DNA from: Promethearchaeota archaeon
Lineage (GTDB): Archaea > Asgardarchaeota > Lokiarchaeia > Sigynarchaeales > SOKP01
Assembly: GCA_013375495.1 (NCBI GenBank)
Contig: JABXKC010000007.1
Coordinates: forward strand, 1-64,000
Reading direction: 5' to 3'
DNA length: 64,000 nucleotides
Each line of letters starts with the position of its first letter. Within the stretch, counting starts at the first letter, position 1. The translations under genes and the position numbers were made by a program. Below are positions 26,322 through 34,547 of this stretch, in pieces. A model generated the notes under the pieces. It was not told the DNA's origin. It did not search any database and worked only from the letters and a program-made list of their open reading frames with translations.

Positions 26322-27755
26322 ATGATTGAAAGTAAAGCTGAAAAAGAAACAAAAGTTGGGTTTTTTCGTATACTAAAACGGTTATGGCCTAGTTTTGTTT
26401 TGCATAATTCTTTTGCTTTTACGGTCTCTACGATATTTATAAACTTCTTAATAGTTTCCAATATAATTTGGCCTGGTGAGAGTTTTCACTCTGCGGAAAT
26501 GGGAATATTAGTAGGCACTAGCACATATACAATGGCTTTCTCTGGCATCCTTTTTGGTTTATTAGCTGACAGATACTCTCGTAAATATTTAATGTCTATT
26601 ACAGAAATAATTTTTGGTTTTGGATATTTACTAAATGGATTTGTCTTACAAGGTTTAGGTTTAGAGACATTTACATACTTCTTGCTATTTAGTCTTTTGA
26701 GAGGATTTGCAACAGGTGGTTTTTGGCCAATAATTAACTCCTTTGGAAACGATTCTACTGAGGAGGGAGAAAGATCACAATTTTTTGGTACATTGCAGGC
26801 TTTATTCCAAGTTTTTCAAATAGTTGGAATGGTAATTTCAGCAATTTTATTCCAAAATTCTTTTTGGAGAGAATATTTCTGGGTTATAGGTATCATTTAC
26901 ATCTTGTTTGGATTAGTGATATTAACTAAAGGGAAAGAACCTAAGCGCGCATCAACTCATAAAGAATTAAGTGAAGTTTTATCAAATGATGATGTAAGTT
27001 ATGATTATAAATTGAATAAGGAGACAATTAAATCAACAATTTTTACTCCTACTAATATTATTGCTTTTGTTGAAGGCTTATTCACTACCGTAATGTTAAT
27101 GGTACCGGATTTCTTGTTTGTTCCCTACATTCAATCTGATCCCTATAATATTTCTCCCTTTGCATCTAGTATTTTTATGATAATATTTGGTTTGCCAGGC
27201 GGTTTATTGGGATCTCTAGCCTTTGCAAAGTTAGCAGACAGATTAGCTAAACGAAACATTAAAAATCGAGTTTATATGATTGCAATATCAATTATTGGTT
27301 TATTTGGATTCTACATGGCATTATTTTTTCTCCCTCTTCCTCACTTAAATGAAGTTCAAGGAAATGATATAGGATTATTATTGACTTTACCTATGCTTTG
27401 GATGTTGGGAATTATTACTTTAGTCGTTCGGGCAGTGGTTGGATTATGGAATATAAATCAACCCCCGATACTGCAAGCTATAAACTTACCAGAAGCTCAA
27501 GGAACAATTAGTTCTGCTAATCAATTTCTTGAGAATTTAGGAAGTGGAACTGGACCTATTATAGCTGGAACATTATTAGCTTTGTTTTACAATAATTATC
27601 AACTGACAGTTGGGATAACAATGGGAATAGGAATCATTGGAGGAATGTTATGGTTGTTAGCGACTCGATGGATCAACAAAGATGTGAATAGAATTTCGGA
27701 GATATTAAAAGAACGTAGTGACGAATTAGGTAAAAATAATAGAATTGAAAATTAA
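26322..27755 (+). CDS. Major facilitator superfamily transporter
   Basis: A 477-residue protein with 12 hydrophobic segments split by a charged loop at about 207-240 (KGKEPKRASTHKELSEVLSND). The MFS A-motif appears as GLLADRYSRKYL (about 79-90), and a similar AKLADRLAKRN is in the second half (about 303-313). There is no hint of substrate. The polar N-terminus MIESKAEKETKVGFF and C-terminus are cytoplasmic. It starts 61 bp after the PAP2 gene and may be transcribed with it. Confidence 0.88.
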   Translation: MIESKAEKETKVGFFRILKRLWPSFVLHNSFAFTVSTIFINFLIVSNIIWPGESFHSAEMGILVGTSTYTMAFSGILFGLLADRYSRKYLMSITEIIFGFGYLLNGFVLQGLGLETFTYFLLFSLLRGFATGGFWPIINSFGNDSTEEGERSQFFGTLQALFQVFQIVGMVISAILFQNSFWREYFWVIGIIYILFGLVILTKGKEPKRASTHKELSEVLSNDDVSYDYKLNKETIKSTIFTPTNIIAFVEGLFTTVMLMVPDFLFVPYIQSDPYNISPFASSIFMIIFGLPGGLLGSLAFAKLADRLAKRNIKNRVYMIAISIIGLFGFYMALFFLPLPHLNEVQGNDIGLLLTLPMLWMLGIITLVVRAVVGLWNINQPPILQAINLPEAQGTISSANQFLENLGSGTGPIIAGTLLALFYNNYQLTVGITMGIGIIGGMLWLLATRWINKDVNRISEILKERSDELGKNNRIEN

Positions 27756-27789
27756 AAAACAAATAAAACAATCTAATAAAATCTTCGGA

Positions 27790-28317
27790 TTAATACCAAT
27801 CTACAAACTCGTCTAAAGGCCTTCTTTTTCTTTCTTCTTCTTTTTCAAGAGATACGTCAATTAAACCAACAGTGAGGACTCCCATTAGTTCATATTTTTC
27901 TGGAGAAAGTTTAAATATCTCACAAACTTTTTCTTTATTTTTTAAGATTTCTCCAATCCAAACTGCACCTAGACCCTTAGCATGCACAGCTAATAACATA
28001 TTTTGAATAAATGCCCCAATAGCTAGAATATCTTTCACACGATCGTAACCTCTTTCTAAATCTAAAAAGACAACGAAATTTAGAAATGCGCTTTCAATAA
28101 TTCCACTATATTTTGAATTTTCTGCTATTAGTCGTTTGACAGTGGGGTGTGAAACGATTTGAACTTTCCAGGGTTGGCTATTTTGACCAGAGGGTGCCCA
28201 TCGCCCACAATCTACTATTTCCTTTATGGTTTGGTTATCAATCTTTTTGTAAACAAAATTTCTCACGGATCTTCGAGATTTAATTAATTTCAGCAAATCG
28301 TTTGTTTTTGATTCCAT
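27790..28317 (-). CDS. Nitroreductase-family FMN oxidoreductase
   Basis: A 175-residue protein of the nitroreductase family, which uses FMN and NAD(P)H. The phosphate-binding start LIKSRRSVRNF (about 11-21), CGRWAPSGQNSQPW (about 37-50) and the C-terminal AKGLGAVWIGE (about 115-125) are typical. Family members reduce nitro compounds, quinones or flavins, or act in F420/flavin chemistry. The length is short but normal for archaeal members. It is a single gene between an MFS transporter and the thiolase-DUF35 operon. Confidence 0.9.
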   Translation of the reverse strand: MESKTNDLLKLIKSRRSVRNFVYKKIDNQTIKEIVDCGRWAPSGQNSQPWKVQIVSHPTVKRLIAENSKYSGIIESAFLNFVVFLDLERGYDRVKDILAIGAFIQNMLLAVHAKGLGAVWIGEILKNKEKVCEIFKLSPEKYELMGVLTVGLIDVSLEKEEERKRRPLDEFVDWY

Positions 28318-28414
28318 ATTTTAAAAATTGTGAAAGAAAGAAATTTATACTTTTGCTTAAATCAAGGGAAACAAGCGAAAATAAAATATAAAAATAAATT
28401 AAGAAAAAGATTAT

Positions 28415-28945
28415 TTAATCCTTAGTTGATTTCATATCTTCAGCATCGTCTTCTAATACATCGTAAAACTCAATGTCCATTAGCCCGCCAGTTCTATTTT
28501 CTGCCCAATGGACCTTAACAGGCATTCCAACATAGGTATCTTTAAAATCAACTTCAGGATTCAGTTGAGTAATAATTGCAGTATCTGCTCCATCTTGATG
28601 AACCAATACCGTAGGTTTTTCTTGAACTTCACCTGTTTCTGCGTCTTTTAGATATACTATAGCAAATGTAGCAACTCTACCAGTTTCTCTAAGATCAACC
28701 CATTGATCGGGTTTTACTAAGCATTTTCCACATACTAATCGAGGCGGAAAAAATACTCTGTTGCATCCCGAACATTGGTTTCCTACTAGTTTTTTATCTT
28801 TCAATTTTTTTAAAAAATGATTGTTATGAGAGATATTGAATTTAAATTTATAACTCGCTAAATACCAATTACCTGACATTGTACGTGTTCTCACATAATC
28901 TTTTTTAATGTAATCGAGAGATTTTCTTTGCGTTAATTTTGACAT
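28415..28945 (-). CDS. DUF35 zinc-ribbon/OB-fold protein, thiolase partner
   Basis: A 176-residue DUF35 protein. A rubredoxin-like zinc site is formed by CSGCNRVFFPPRLVCGKC (about 57-74), followed by an OB fold (ETGRVATFAIVYL, PTVLVHQDG, GMPVKVHWAE). DUF35 proteins sit between thiolase-fold enzymes and channel the acyl-CoA; they are known in archaeal acetoacetyl-CoA thiolase/HMG-CoA synthase complexes and in bacterial steroid aldolase complexes. It is the last gene in a four-gene operon, 5 bp after a thiolase homologue. An N-terminal basic extension of about 35 residues and an acidic C-terminus are present. Confidence 0.88.
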   Translation of the reverse strand: MSKLTQRKSLDYIKKDYVRTRTMSGNWYLASYKFKFNISHNNHFLKKLKDKKLVGNQCSGCNRVFFPPRLVCGKCLVKPDQWVDLRETGRVATFAIVYLKDAETGEVQEKPTVLVHQDGADTAIITQLNPEVDFKDTYVGMPVKVHWAENRTGGLMDIEFYDVLEDDAEDMKSTKD

Positions 28946-28950
28946 TTATT

Positions 28951-30198
28951 TCACCTCCACTTTCTTTTTGGCTCGTCACTCATAACCATCAAAGTGCATA
29001 GGTTCAAAGAACCACCCCAACCGTGACCGATTGAAGTATGCACTGTTTTTGGAACTTGGTTATCAGCTTTTCCCATTATCTGGAGAGCAGCTTCTGCGGG
29101 TCTTTCCATTGCCGATGCTCCAATAGCATTTGTTGAATTAACTCCTCCAGAACAGTTTATTGGGAGTTCCCCCTTTAAAGCAGTTACTCCAGTTTCGTAC
29201 ATTTTAGGAGCAGTAGTTTCTTCAAATAATCCTAGTTTTTCAACCCACATAAGTTCTTGATTTGGGAAAGGAGAATATACTTCAGCGTAATCAATTTCTT
29301 TTCTTGGGAAAGAAATTCCTGCCTGATAATAAGCTAACTCCGATGATTTCATAGCACCTAATTGATCTGATGGATCTATCTGTCCCGTACCGCTTCCATC
29401 ATATCCAAGTACAGCTGATTCGTTAGCTACACTAGCTACTCCGTTTACATAAACGGGAACATCGCACATATCTTTCGCTTTTTCTTCAGTTGTGAAAAGC
29501 ATAGCACATGCGCCATCTGAAGCAGGACAGACCATACCATATCTTAATGGGAAAGATATATAAGGAGTATCGAGTACCTCCTCAATTGTAAGATCTGGCA
29601 TTTTTAAATGCGTCCACCAGGTTCTTGCAGCATTATGCCTATTTTGTACAACTACTCTTGCTAAGTCTTCTTCTGTAATATGAGTTTTTCGCATATAATT
29701 TGTAGCTTGATACGCAGCTACGCCTATTGCTGCTCCCGCAGATAATAATCGCGATAATTGGTCATAAGGGATACCCATCGTATTTAAAACTGAGATTTCC
29801 CCATATGCAACACTTGCAAGACCAACGCTTGTATCGCCTTGAGACTGTTGTTCAAACGCTATTCCTAAAACTGTATCAACTTTCGGCAATCCTGCAGCAA
29901 CCGTGTAATACCCTGCGATCGCTACAGTCCCTCCCGTTGTCCCACCAGTTGTAACTCTCAACAATGGTTTATTCCTCGCCCCCATCCAATCTGTCATCCA
30001 TAATTCTGGCATATTTGAACCCTCGAATGCAGGCATATTACCATTTACAAATGCATCAATATCTTTAAATTCTACACCAGGTGCATTCTTTAAACAATCT
30101 TCTACTGCTTCGCTTACCAATTCTGCCATATTAACATCAGATCTTTTTGAAGCGTGTTCGCTGAAACCAGCTGATGCTATAGCTACTTGTCTCCCCAT
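28951..30198 (-). CDS. Thiolase-fold protein (SCP2/Ltp-like), canonical catalytic residues missing
   Basis: A 415-residue protein of the SCP2-thiolase group. A clear GGAGGT Shine-Dalgarno site precedes the ATG. The position of the nucleophilic Cys, normally in a RVxxxCASG block, reads RVTTGGTTGG. The GHPxGATG His block reads as NAIGASA. So neither the Cys nor the usual His of a thiolase is present, although the fold is complete (FVNGNMPAFEG, CPASDGACAMLF, GHGWGGSLN). Bacterial Ltp2-type homologues with DUF35 partners are retro-aldolases rather than thiolases, so a C-C lyase or a structural role is possible. It lies 2 bp after a second homologue. Confidence 0.85.
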   Translation of the reverse strand: MGRQVAIASAGFSEHASKRSDVNMAELVSEAVEDCLKNAPGVEFKDIDAFVNGNMPAFEGSNMPELWMTDWMGARNKPLLRVTTGGTTGGTVAIAGYYTVAAGLPKVDTVLGIAFEQQSQGDTSVGLASVAYGEISVLNTMGIPYDQLSRLLSAGAAIGVAAYQATNYMRKTHITEEDLARVVVQNRHNAARTWWTHLKMPDLTIEEVLDTPYISFPLRYGMVCPASDGACAMLFTTEEKAKDMCDVPVYVNGVASVANESAVLGYDGSGTGQIDPSDQLGAMKSSELAYYQAGISFPRKEIDYAEVYSPFPNQELMWVEKLGLFEETTAPKMYETGVTALKGELPINCSGGVNSTNAIGASAMERPAEAALQIMGKADNQVPKTVHTSIGHGWGGSLNLCTLMVMSDEPKRKWR

Positions 30199-30200
30199 TT

Positions 30201-31343
30201 TTAATTACCTCCTTCCAATACAAATAAAATATTATTTTGAGCACACATACCAACTTGACCTGAAGCAATTGCTTTATTAACATTATTTACTTGATAACCA
30301 TTTGCTTCTCCTCTCAATTGTTTGGCAGCTTCAATTACCCTAATCAACCCAGTTGCACAAGGGGGACTACCGCTAGTAGCCCCACCAGAAGGATTTATTG
30401 AGATATCCCCATTAATTCCAGAATTAATACTTGCTCCTTTCCCCTTTTCTGCTAATCCTAATGCTTCTGATAAAATTAATTCCTCATGAGCATAAGCCTC
30501 AAATAATTCTGCTACATCAATTTCGCTTCTTGGATCCTTAATCCCAGCACTTTCAAAGGCGGTTTTTCCTGCTAACTCCATTGATTTGCTTTCATATAAA
30601 TTACGGTCTCCAAGGTAATAAGCATCTTGAGAATATCCAACACCAGTAATCCAAACAGGATTCTCAGTTATCTTTAAAGCTTGTCGTTCAGGTGCTAACA
30701 ATAAAGCAGCGACACCATCACAGGGTTGAGCAACCATTAATTCAGTAACTGGATCAGAATAAATACCAGAGGTTAACACATCGTCAACTTTTATATTAGA
30801 ATTTTGAGCTTCTGCTAATGCTAGAGGATTTTTGGCAGAATTCTTTCTATTTTTTACTGCAATATTAGCTATTTCTTCAGCGCTAACTCCATATTTTTCC
30901 ATGTATGATCTCATCTGAAATCCAGCTGAAGTAATATCATTCACATAGGCTAATGGTCTTTCCCAAGTGGGATCAGTCTCGAATAACCGAGTTGAATGAT
31001 AAGGGAAACAGGAAGGCATACTTCCCCCCCAAACTACTGCTAATTTGTGATTCCCTGATAAAATTCTCATCAACCCATACAAAACAGCATGGGCACCATC
31101 CATCTCTACTTTACTCTCGTCAGCCATATATCCTCCACCGACTTCCACCGTAAAACAATTTGAAATAGTACGCCCGTCGTAATAGTCGTTTGTGCACGAG
31201 ATTACTGTAGAAATATCTTTCTTCTTGAGACCTGCCATATCAATAGCACCTCTAACAGCTTCAAAAATCATTTCATAACGTCCATAATTTGCGTCTGAGT
31301 GCAATTTTACTTGATAATACCCTACAATTCCGACTTTTTCCAT
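30201..31343 (-). CDS. Thiolase-fold protein (SCP2/Ltp-like), second paralogue, catalytic residues missing
   Basis: A 380-residue thiolase-fold protein. It begins MEKVGIVGYYQVKL, typical of archaeal SCP2-like thiolases. The Cys site reads KVEMDGAHA, with Gly where Cys is expected, and the GHP block reads GSPPCATG, with Ser for His. NPSGGATSG (about 319-327) and PCDGVAALLLA show the fold is otherwise kept. Because both neighbours are altered alike, a heteromeric complex with the two DUF35 proteins and a non-thiolase reaction is a reasonable guess. It is the second gene of the operon, 15 bp after the first DUF35 gene. Confidence 0.85.
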   Translation of the reverse strand: MEKVGIVGYYQVKLHSDANYGRYEMIFEAVRGAIDMAGLKKKDISTVISCTNDYYDGRTISNCFTVEVGGGYMADESKVEMDGAHAVLYGLMRILSGNHKLAVVWGGSMPSCFPYHSTRLFETDPTWERPLAYVNDITSAGFQMRSYMEKYGVSAEEIANIAVKNRKNSAKNPLALAEAQNSNIKVDDVLTSGIYSDPVTELMVAQPCDGVAALLLAPERQALKITENPVWITGVGYSQDAYYLGDRNLYESKSMELAGKTAFESAGIKDPRSEIDVAELFEAYAHEELILSEALGLAEKGKGASINSGINGDISINPSGGATSGSPPCATGLIRVIEAAKQLRGEANGYQVNNVNKAIASGQVGMCAQNNILFVLEGGN

Positions 31344-31358
31344 CTAATCCATCACACC

Positions 31359-31820
31359 CTACACTTTTACAAAACCCTTAATATCTGAAGGGTCTCCTTT
31401 TGGTTTTTCTACCCATTCTATTTTTACCTTCATTCCAATTTTAACTTCGCTTGGTTCTAGATTTAAAAGCCTATAGACAATAGAAGTACTGCTTCCATCG
31501 ATTTGTACCATTCCAAGTAATAAATTTTTAGCTTTTCTATGAGTTCTATCGTTTACGCGGTAAGGTGTTATTGTATAATTCATGAGTATTCCTGTATCGG
31601 GTAAATCCACCCAATTTTCCTCTAGCGGGATAACTAAATTACATATCCCACAGATTTTTCTCGGAGGGACAAAGACCGCACCACACTTTAAACATTTATT
31701 ACCAATGACTTTTTTGTTTTCTAAATTGTCAAAAAACTTATCTAAGTAGCGTCCTACCCAGAAATTAAAGTCAGCGCGAACCATTCCCCTATTTGCAACA
31801 ATAACTTTATCTTCACTCAT
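31359..31820 (-). CDS. DUF35 zinc-ribbon/OB-fold protein, first gene of thiolase operon
   Basis: A 153-residue DUF35 protein with zinc site CLKCGAVFVPPRKICGIC (about 42-59), a following OB fold (TGILMNYTITPY, LLGMVQIDG, GMKVKIEWVEKP) and a short helix before the zinc site. It is a paralogue of the protein at the other end of the operon. The order DUF35, thiolase, thiolase, DUF35 suggests two thiolase-DUF35 pairs. The promoter region upstream contains a perfect 16-bp palindrome at 31940-31955. Confidence 0.88.
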   Translation of the reverse strand: MSEDKVIVANRGMVRADFNFWVGRYLDKFFDNLENKKVIGNKCLKCGAVFVPPRKICGICNLVIPLEENWVDLPDTGILMNYTITPYRVNDRTHRKAKNLLLGMVQIDGSSTSIVYRLLNLEPSEVKIGMKVKIEWVEKPKGDPSDIKGFVKV

Positions 31821-31939
31821 TTTAGTCCCGATTTTATTTTAATTTTTATGAGAATTAAGTTCCTAATTCTTTAAATACTTATTATATTATGAGTTCGGTA
31901 TTAAAATTATAATAGGAAAATTGTCGAATTTTGAATAAT

Positions 31940-31955
31940 TATTAATCGATTAATA
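31940..31955. promoter_or_regulatory. Perfect 16-bp palindrome upstream of thiolase-DUF35 operon
   Basis: TATTAATCGATTAATA reads the same on both strands. It lies 120 bp before the first codon of the operon, a plausible operator position. AT-rich DNA makes such palindromes less surprising, but the CG centre and length favour a site. Confidence 0.35.
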
Positions 31956-32162
31956 CAACTTACTTAAAATCTGATAAAAAGCTCTTTTTTTAGCTATTTA
32001 ATAAAAATTCTCGATTTTTGCAATAATATCTTTACTAATAAAAACTGATTGGTTAAGTTCCTCGTATATTCGTGTTTTAGGTTTTAAAATACACCGTCCA
32101 ACGACCGATAAAGCGCTTATGAAAAAGTGGTTTTTTTTTTTATATCTTTCCTATATTTTTTG

Positions 32163-32190
32163 TTGAATAATATTTTTCGTTGAATAATAA
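32163..32190. repeat. 11-bp direct repeat GTTGAATAATA, 17 bp apart
   Basis: GTTGAATAATA occurs at 32163-32173 and 32180-32190 with six bases (TTTTTC) between. It adjoins the palindrome at 32207-32220, so it may be part of the same control region. Confidence 0.4.
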
Positions 32191-32206
32191 AGATCAACAC
32201 AAAATA

Positions 32207-32220
32207 AATGAACGTTCATT
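32207..32220. promoter_or_regulatory. TetR-like operator palindrome AATGAACGTTCATT
   Basis: A perfect 14-bp palindrome; one further pair (T32205 and A32222) fits after a mismatch. The pattern TGAACGTTCA resembles sites bound by TetR-family regulators of fatty-acid degradation. It lies between the thiolase operon and the monooxygenase gene, which both look acyl-related. The regulator itself is not in the window. Confidence 0.4.
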
Positions 32221-32381
32221 CAGTGAATAAGGATTCGGTAAAAACTATGAAATTTTAACCATTGCAAGTGTAGGAAAACATTTATATATTATATATCAAC
32301 TTTGATAAATTAATCATTTATATAAACAAATATTTGAATAAATTTAAAACAAATTTTAACAAAAAAAGAAAGTGAAATCAA

Positions 32382-33440
32382 ATGGTTATTGAAACTAACA
32401 TTACCAAGATGCTTGGAATTAAACATCCAATTTTAAGCGCACCAATGGGCCCATTTTATACAACGAAATTAACCGTAGCAGTATCAGAGGCAGGAGGATT
32501 AGGCGTATTAAGTCATGTTACTATCCATGGAACAGTAACTTTAGATGAAATGAAGAAAAGCATGGAATATGTAGTAGAACACACCGATAAGCCTTTTGGA
32601 TTTAACATTCGAACAGCTAGATTACAACCTGATGCAATAAAACTTTGTAGGCAACTTCCTCGCTTTATTTTAGAAAACCAAAAAATAAGAGAGCAATGTG
32701 TTTACTTGATTACTAGTGCTGGTTCTCCACGATTGATGTATAACAAACATTTTGAGAAATTAAAGGAAATGGGCTCACAAATAAAGCATTTCCACATCGC
32801 GCCTTCAATATATTTAGCTAAAAAATTATTAGAAAGTGGAATTGATGGGATTGTTGCTACTGGAATCGAAGGTGGGGGGCATCAGTCTTATGAGAACATA
32901 AGTACATTAGTTTTATTGCAAGAAATAAGAAAAAAATTACCAGATGTCCCTGTAATTGCTTCTGGCGGTTACGCTACAGGTGAAGGATTAGCTTCTGCAT
33001 TATCAATGGGCGCTGGCGCTATTGCTATGGGTTCAAGATTTATCTCGTCTAAAGAATGCGAATTTCACGATAATTACAAACAAATCGTAGTTAATTCTAG
33101 TACCTCTGATACGGAACTAAAAACGGGGATTTTTGGTCCTGCAAGAGTTTGGAAGAATAAACTTGCTGAAACGCATGGTTTAGTTGAAAATAAAGAGGAA
33201 AAACAAGCTGGAGAAACTTCAATTACTAAAGTTGAAAGGGAACTAGCTGAACTAGAAATGACTTATCAAGGAAATGTTCAAGATGGCACTGTTTATTTAG
33301 GACAAAGTATTGGACTAGTTGATCGGGTGGAAACTGTAAAGGATATAATTGATACCATCATATATGATGCAGAAAAAAGTTTAAGAAATGCTTTTAATAC
33401 AATAAAACCAGCGTATATAGAACAAGCAGTAGAATTATAG
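32382..33440 (+). CDS. Nitronate monooxygenase/FabK-like FMN enzyme
   Basis: A 352-residue TIM-barrel FMN protein of the nitronate monooxygenase (2-nitropropane dioxygenase) and enoyl-ACP reductase FabK family. The start MLGIKHPILSAPMGPF (about 10-25) is the FMN-site signature. The phosphate-binding blocks are ATGIEGGGHQ (about 159-168) and VIASGGYATGEG plus GAGAIAMGSRF. Genes of this type often stand near acyl-CoA enzymes in archaea. The upstream region shows GAAAGTGAAATCAAATG with a weak ribosome site and a TATA box around 32281-32293. The true substrate is unknown. Confidence 0.88.
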   Translation: MVIETNITKMLGIKHPILSAPMGPFYTTKLTVAVSEAGGLGVLSHVTIHGTVTLDEMKKSMEYVVEHTDKPFGFNIRTARLQPDAIKLCRQLPRFILENQKIREQCVYLITSAGSPRLMYNKHFEKLKEMGSQIKHFHIAPSIYLAKKLLESGIDGIVATGIEGGGHQSYENISTLVLLQEIRKKLPDVPVIASGGYATGEGLASALSMGAGAIAMGSRFISSKECEFHDNYKQIVVNSSTSDTELKTGIFGPARVWKNKLAETHGLVENKEEKQAGETSITKVERELAELEMTYQGNVQDGTVYLGQSIGLVDRVETVKDIIDTIIYDAEKSLRNAFNTIKPAYIEQAVEL

Positions 33441-33784
33441 TCTTTTTTTAGAACATCTTAATTTTTTATATAATTTTTTTATACTTTTTATGTTTATATT
33501 TACTGCTTTTATGTTTTCAAGTCATTGAAATTGTCATAATCATAACATCAGTATAATATAACGATTAAAGTGTTTCGATAGACATTATCTATCCAACCTA
33601 AAAGTTATTAAAACAATTTAAATGGGTTAAGAATCTCAAAATATCAGAGATTTCTTGAATTGTAAAGATGTATCCTTGAATGATACACCTAGATATTTCT
33701 TCCATTTAAATACAGTTGTAGATAGAGTTTCATCGTGAAGCAAAAAACTAAGTTAACTAGAAAATCAATGGTCGTGGTGTAAAA
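33441..33784. other. Spacer of 344 bp holding a possible structured RNA
   Basis: No protein gene is seen. The right half contains several inverted repeats described in the separate RNA entry; the left part is T-rich and probably terminates the upstream gene (T-run 33443-33449). Confidence 0.5.
33577..33711 (+). ncRNA. Candidate structured RNA (hairpin plus three-way junction) upstream of sepF
   Basis: A 10-bp perfect closing stem, ATTTAAATGG (33616-33625) with CCATTTAAAT (33702-33711), encloses two hairpins. One is AAGAATCTC (33629-33637) with GAGATTTCTT (33647-33656), nine pairs with one bulged base. The other is GATGTATC (33667-33674) with GATACACC (33682-33689), eight positions with one mismatch and a seven-base loop. 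A further hairpin, GATAGA/TCTATC with a five-base loop, lies at 33577-33593. A TATA-like tataatata is at 33552-33560. It could be a small RNA or a leader for sepF. No known RNA family was recognised, and the strand is a guess. Confidence 0.35.
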
Positions 33785-34123
33785 TTGGGTAGATGGAAAA
33801 AAGTAGAAGTTGATCTTTTAAATTCGCCGGAAGAAACGATGGGTTTTTCCCGAGAGTTCTCATCGTTAAAACAAAGTTTTACTATTAAGAAATACGACTT
33901 CTCTTCGCTAGAGCAAGTTGAAGAAATCAAAAAGGAACTCTTAGGAAAAAGAATTCTAATACTTAATGCCGAAGATATATTAAAAAATATCGATATCACT
34001 AAATTAAAAAGAGGAATAGAAGATATAAAATCATTTTTAAGAGAAAATGGGGGCTCCATGGCCCGCCTTGGAGATCAGTATTTAATCTTGACACCAAACT
34101 CTTGCGTTAAAATTTCCAATTAA
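33785..34123 (+). CDS. sepF: SepF-like cell division protein
   Basis: A 112-residue protein resembling archaeal SepF (DUF552), the membrane anchor of FtsZ. The core runs through KRILILNAEDILKNIDITKLKRGIEDIKSFLRENGGSMARLGD and ends LILTPNSCVKI, matching the family's strand-helix-strand order. The start is TTG at 33785, with a GGTG site 5 nt before it; an in-frame stop at 33758 rules out a longer N-terminus with ATG. The usual amphipathic membrane-targeting helix at the N-terminus is not obvious (GRWKKVEVDLLNSP), an oddity. ftsZ is not in the window. Confidence 0.75.
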   Translation: MGRWKKVEVDLLNSPEETMGFSREFSSLKQSFTIKKYDFSSLEQVEEIKKELLGKRILILNAEDILKNIDITKLKRGIEDIKSFLRENGGSMARLGDQYLILTPNSCVKISN

Positions 34124-34141
34124 CATATTAGAAAAATTAAG

Positions 34142-34378
34142 TTAAACTTCATAAATGTAATACTTTTTCCAGAAATCTTTGACTAAACTATAGTATTCAT
34201 TGTTAGAGAGAGCTTTTCCTCTCACACGCGCCTGCCAGATAGCATTTTTTAATTGATTCTCAAACAATGAAGTGACATTTTCATTATGACGCTTAATTTC
34301 AGGTTTTATATTGGCAAAATTTGCCATGACTTGTATAATTTTTTTCTCATTCTGAAATTCCTGATTAATTTGAATCAT
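34142..34378 (-). CDS. Small basic protein of unknown function
   Basis: A 78-residue hydrophilic protein. The start is the ATG at 34378, which has a strong GGAGGGTGA ribosome site 4-5 nt upstream; the longer reading frame from TTG at 34393 would include that site and is unlikely. The sequence is mostly helical (NEKKIIQVMANFANIKPEIK, FENQLKNAIWQARVRGKALS) and ends in aromatic KKYYIYEV. It converges with sepF 18 bp away. I recognise no family. Confidence 0.55.
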   Translation of the reverse strand: MIQINQEFQNEKKIIQVMANFANIKPEIKRHNENVTSLFENQLKNAIWQARVRGKALSNNEYYSLVKDFWKKYYIYEV

Positions 34379-34547
34379 TATTTCACCCTCCAATTTTATT
34401 CTTAAGTAATATTATAACGCGAATCTAAATATAGTTTGCTTGAAAAAACTTTGATTGGATTCTTGGATAAATAATAAACTAAAGATAATTATTTACATCT
34501 AAGAAAGCTAAATATTTCATTATAAAATTGATAAATAAGGTGGAAAA

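Larger units (their letters stand above)
31821..32381. other. Long regulatory spacer between divergent acyl-CoA-related genes
   Basis: A spacer of 561 bp with no supported gene. It separates the thiolase-DUF35 operon (minus strand) from the nitronate monooxygenase-like gene (plus strand). It contains two perfect palindromes (31940-31955 and 32207-32220), one 11-bp direct repeat (32163-32173 and 32180-32190), and a TATA-like tttatatattatat near 32281-32293 about 90-100 bp before the plus-strand start. Confidence 0.6.

Noticed and set aside
32163..32190. Short CRISPR-like repeat
   Set aside because: Only two copies of an 11-bp unit with a 6-bp gap; no array, leader or cas gene in the window.
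34142..34393. Longer version of the small protein from TTG at 34393
   Set aside because: That start would lie within the ribosome site of the ATG at 34378, which is the better start.
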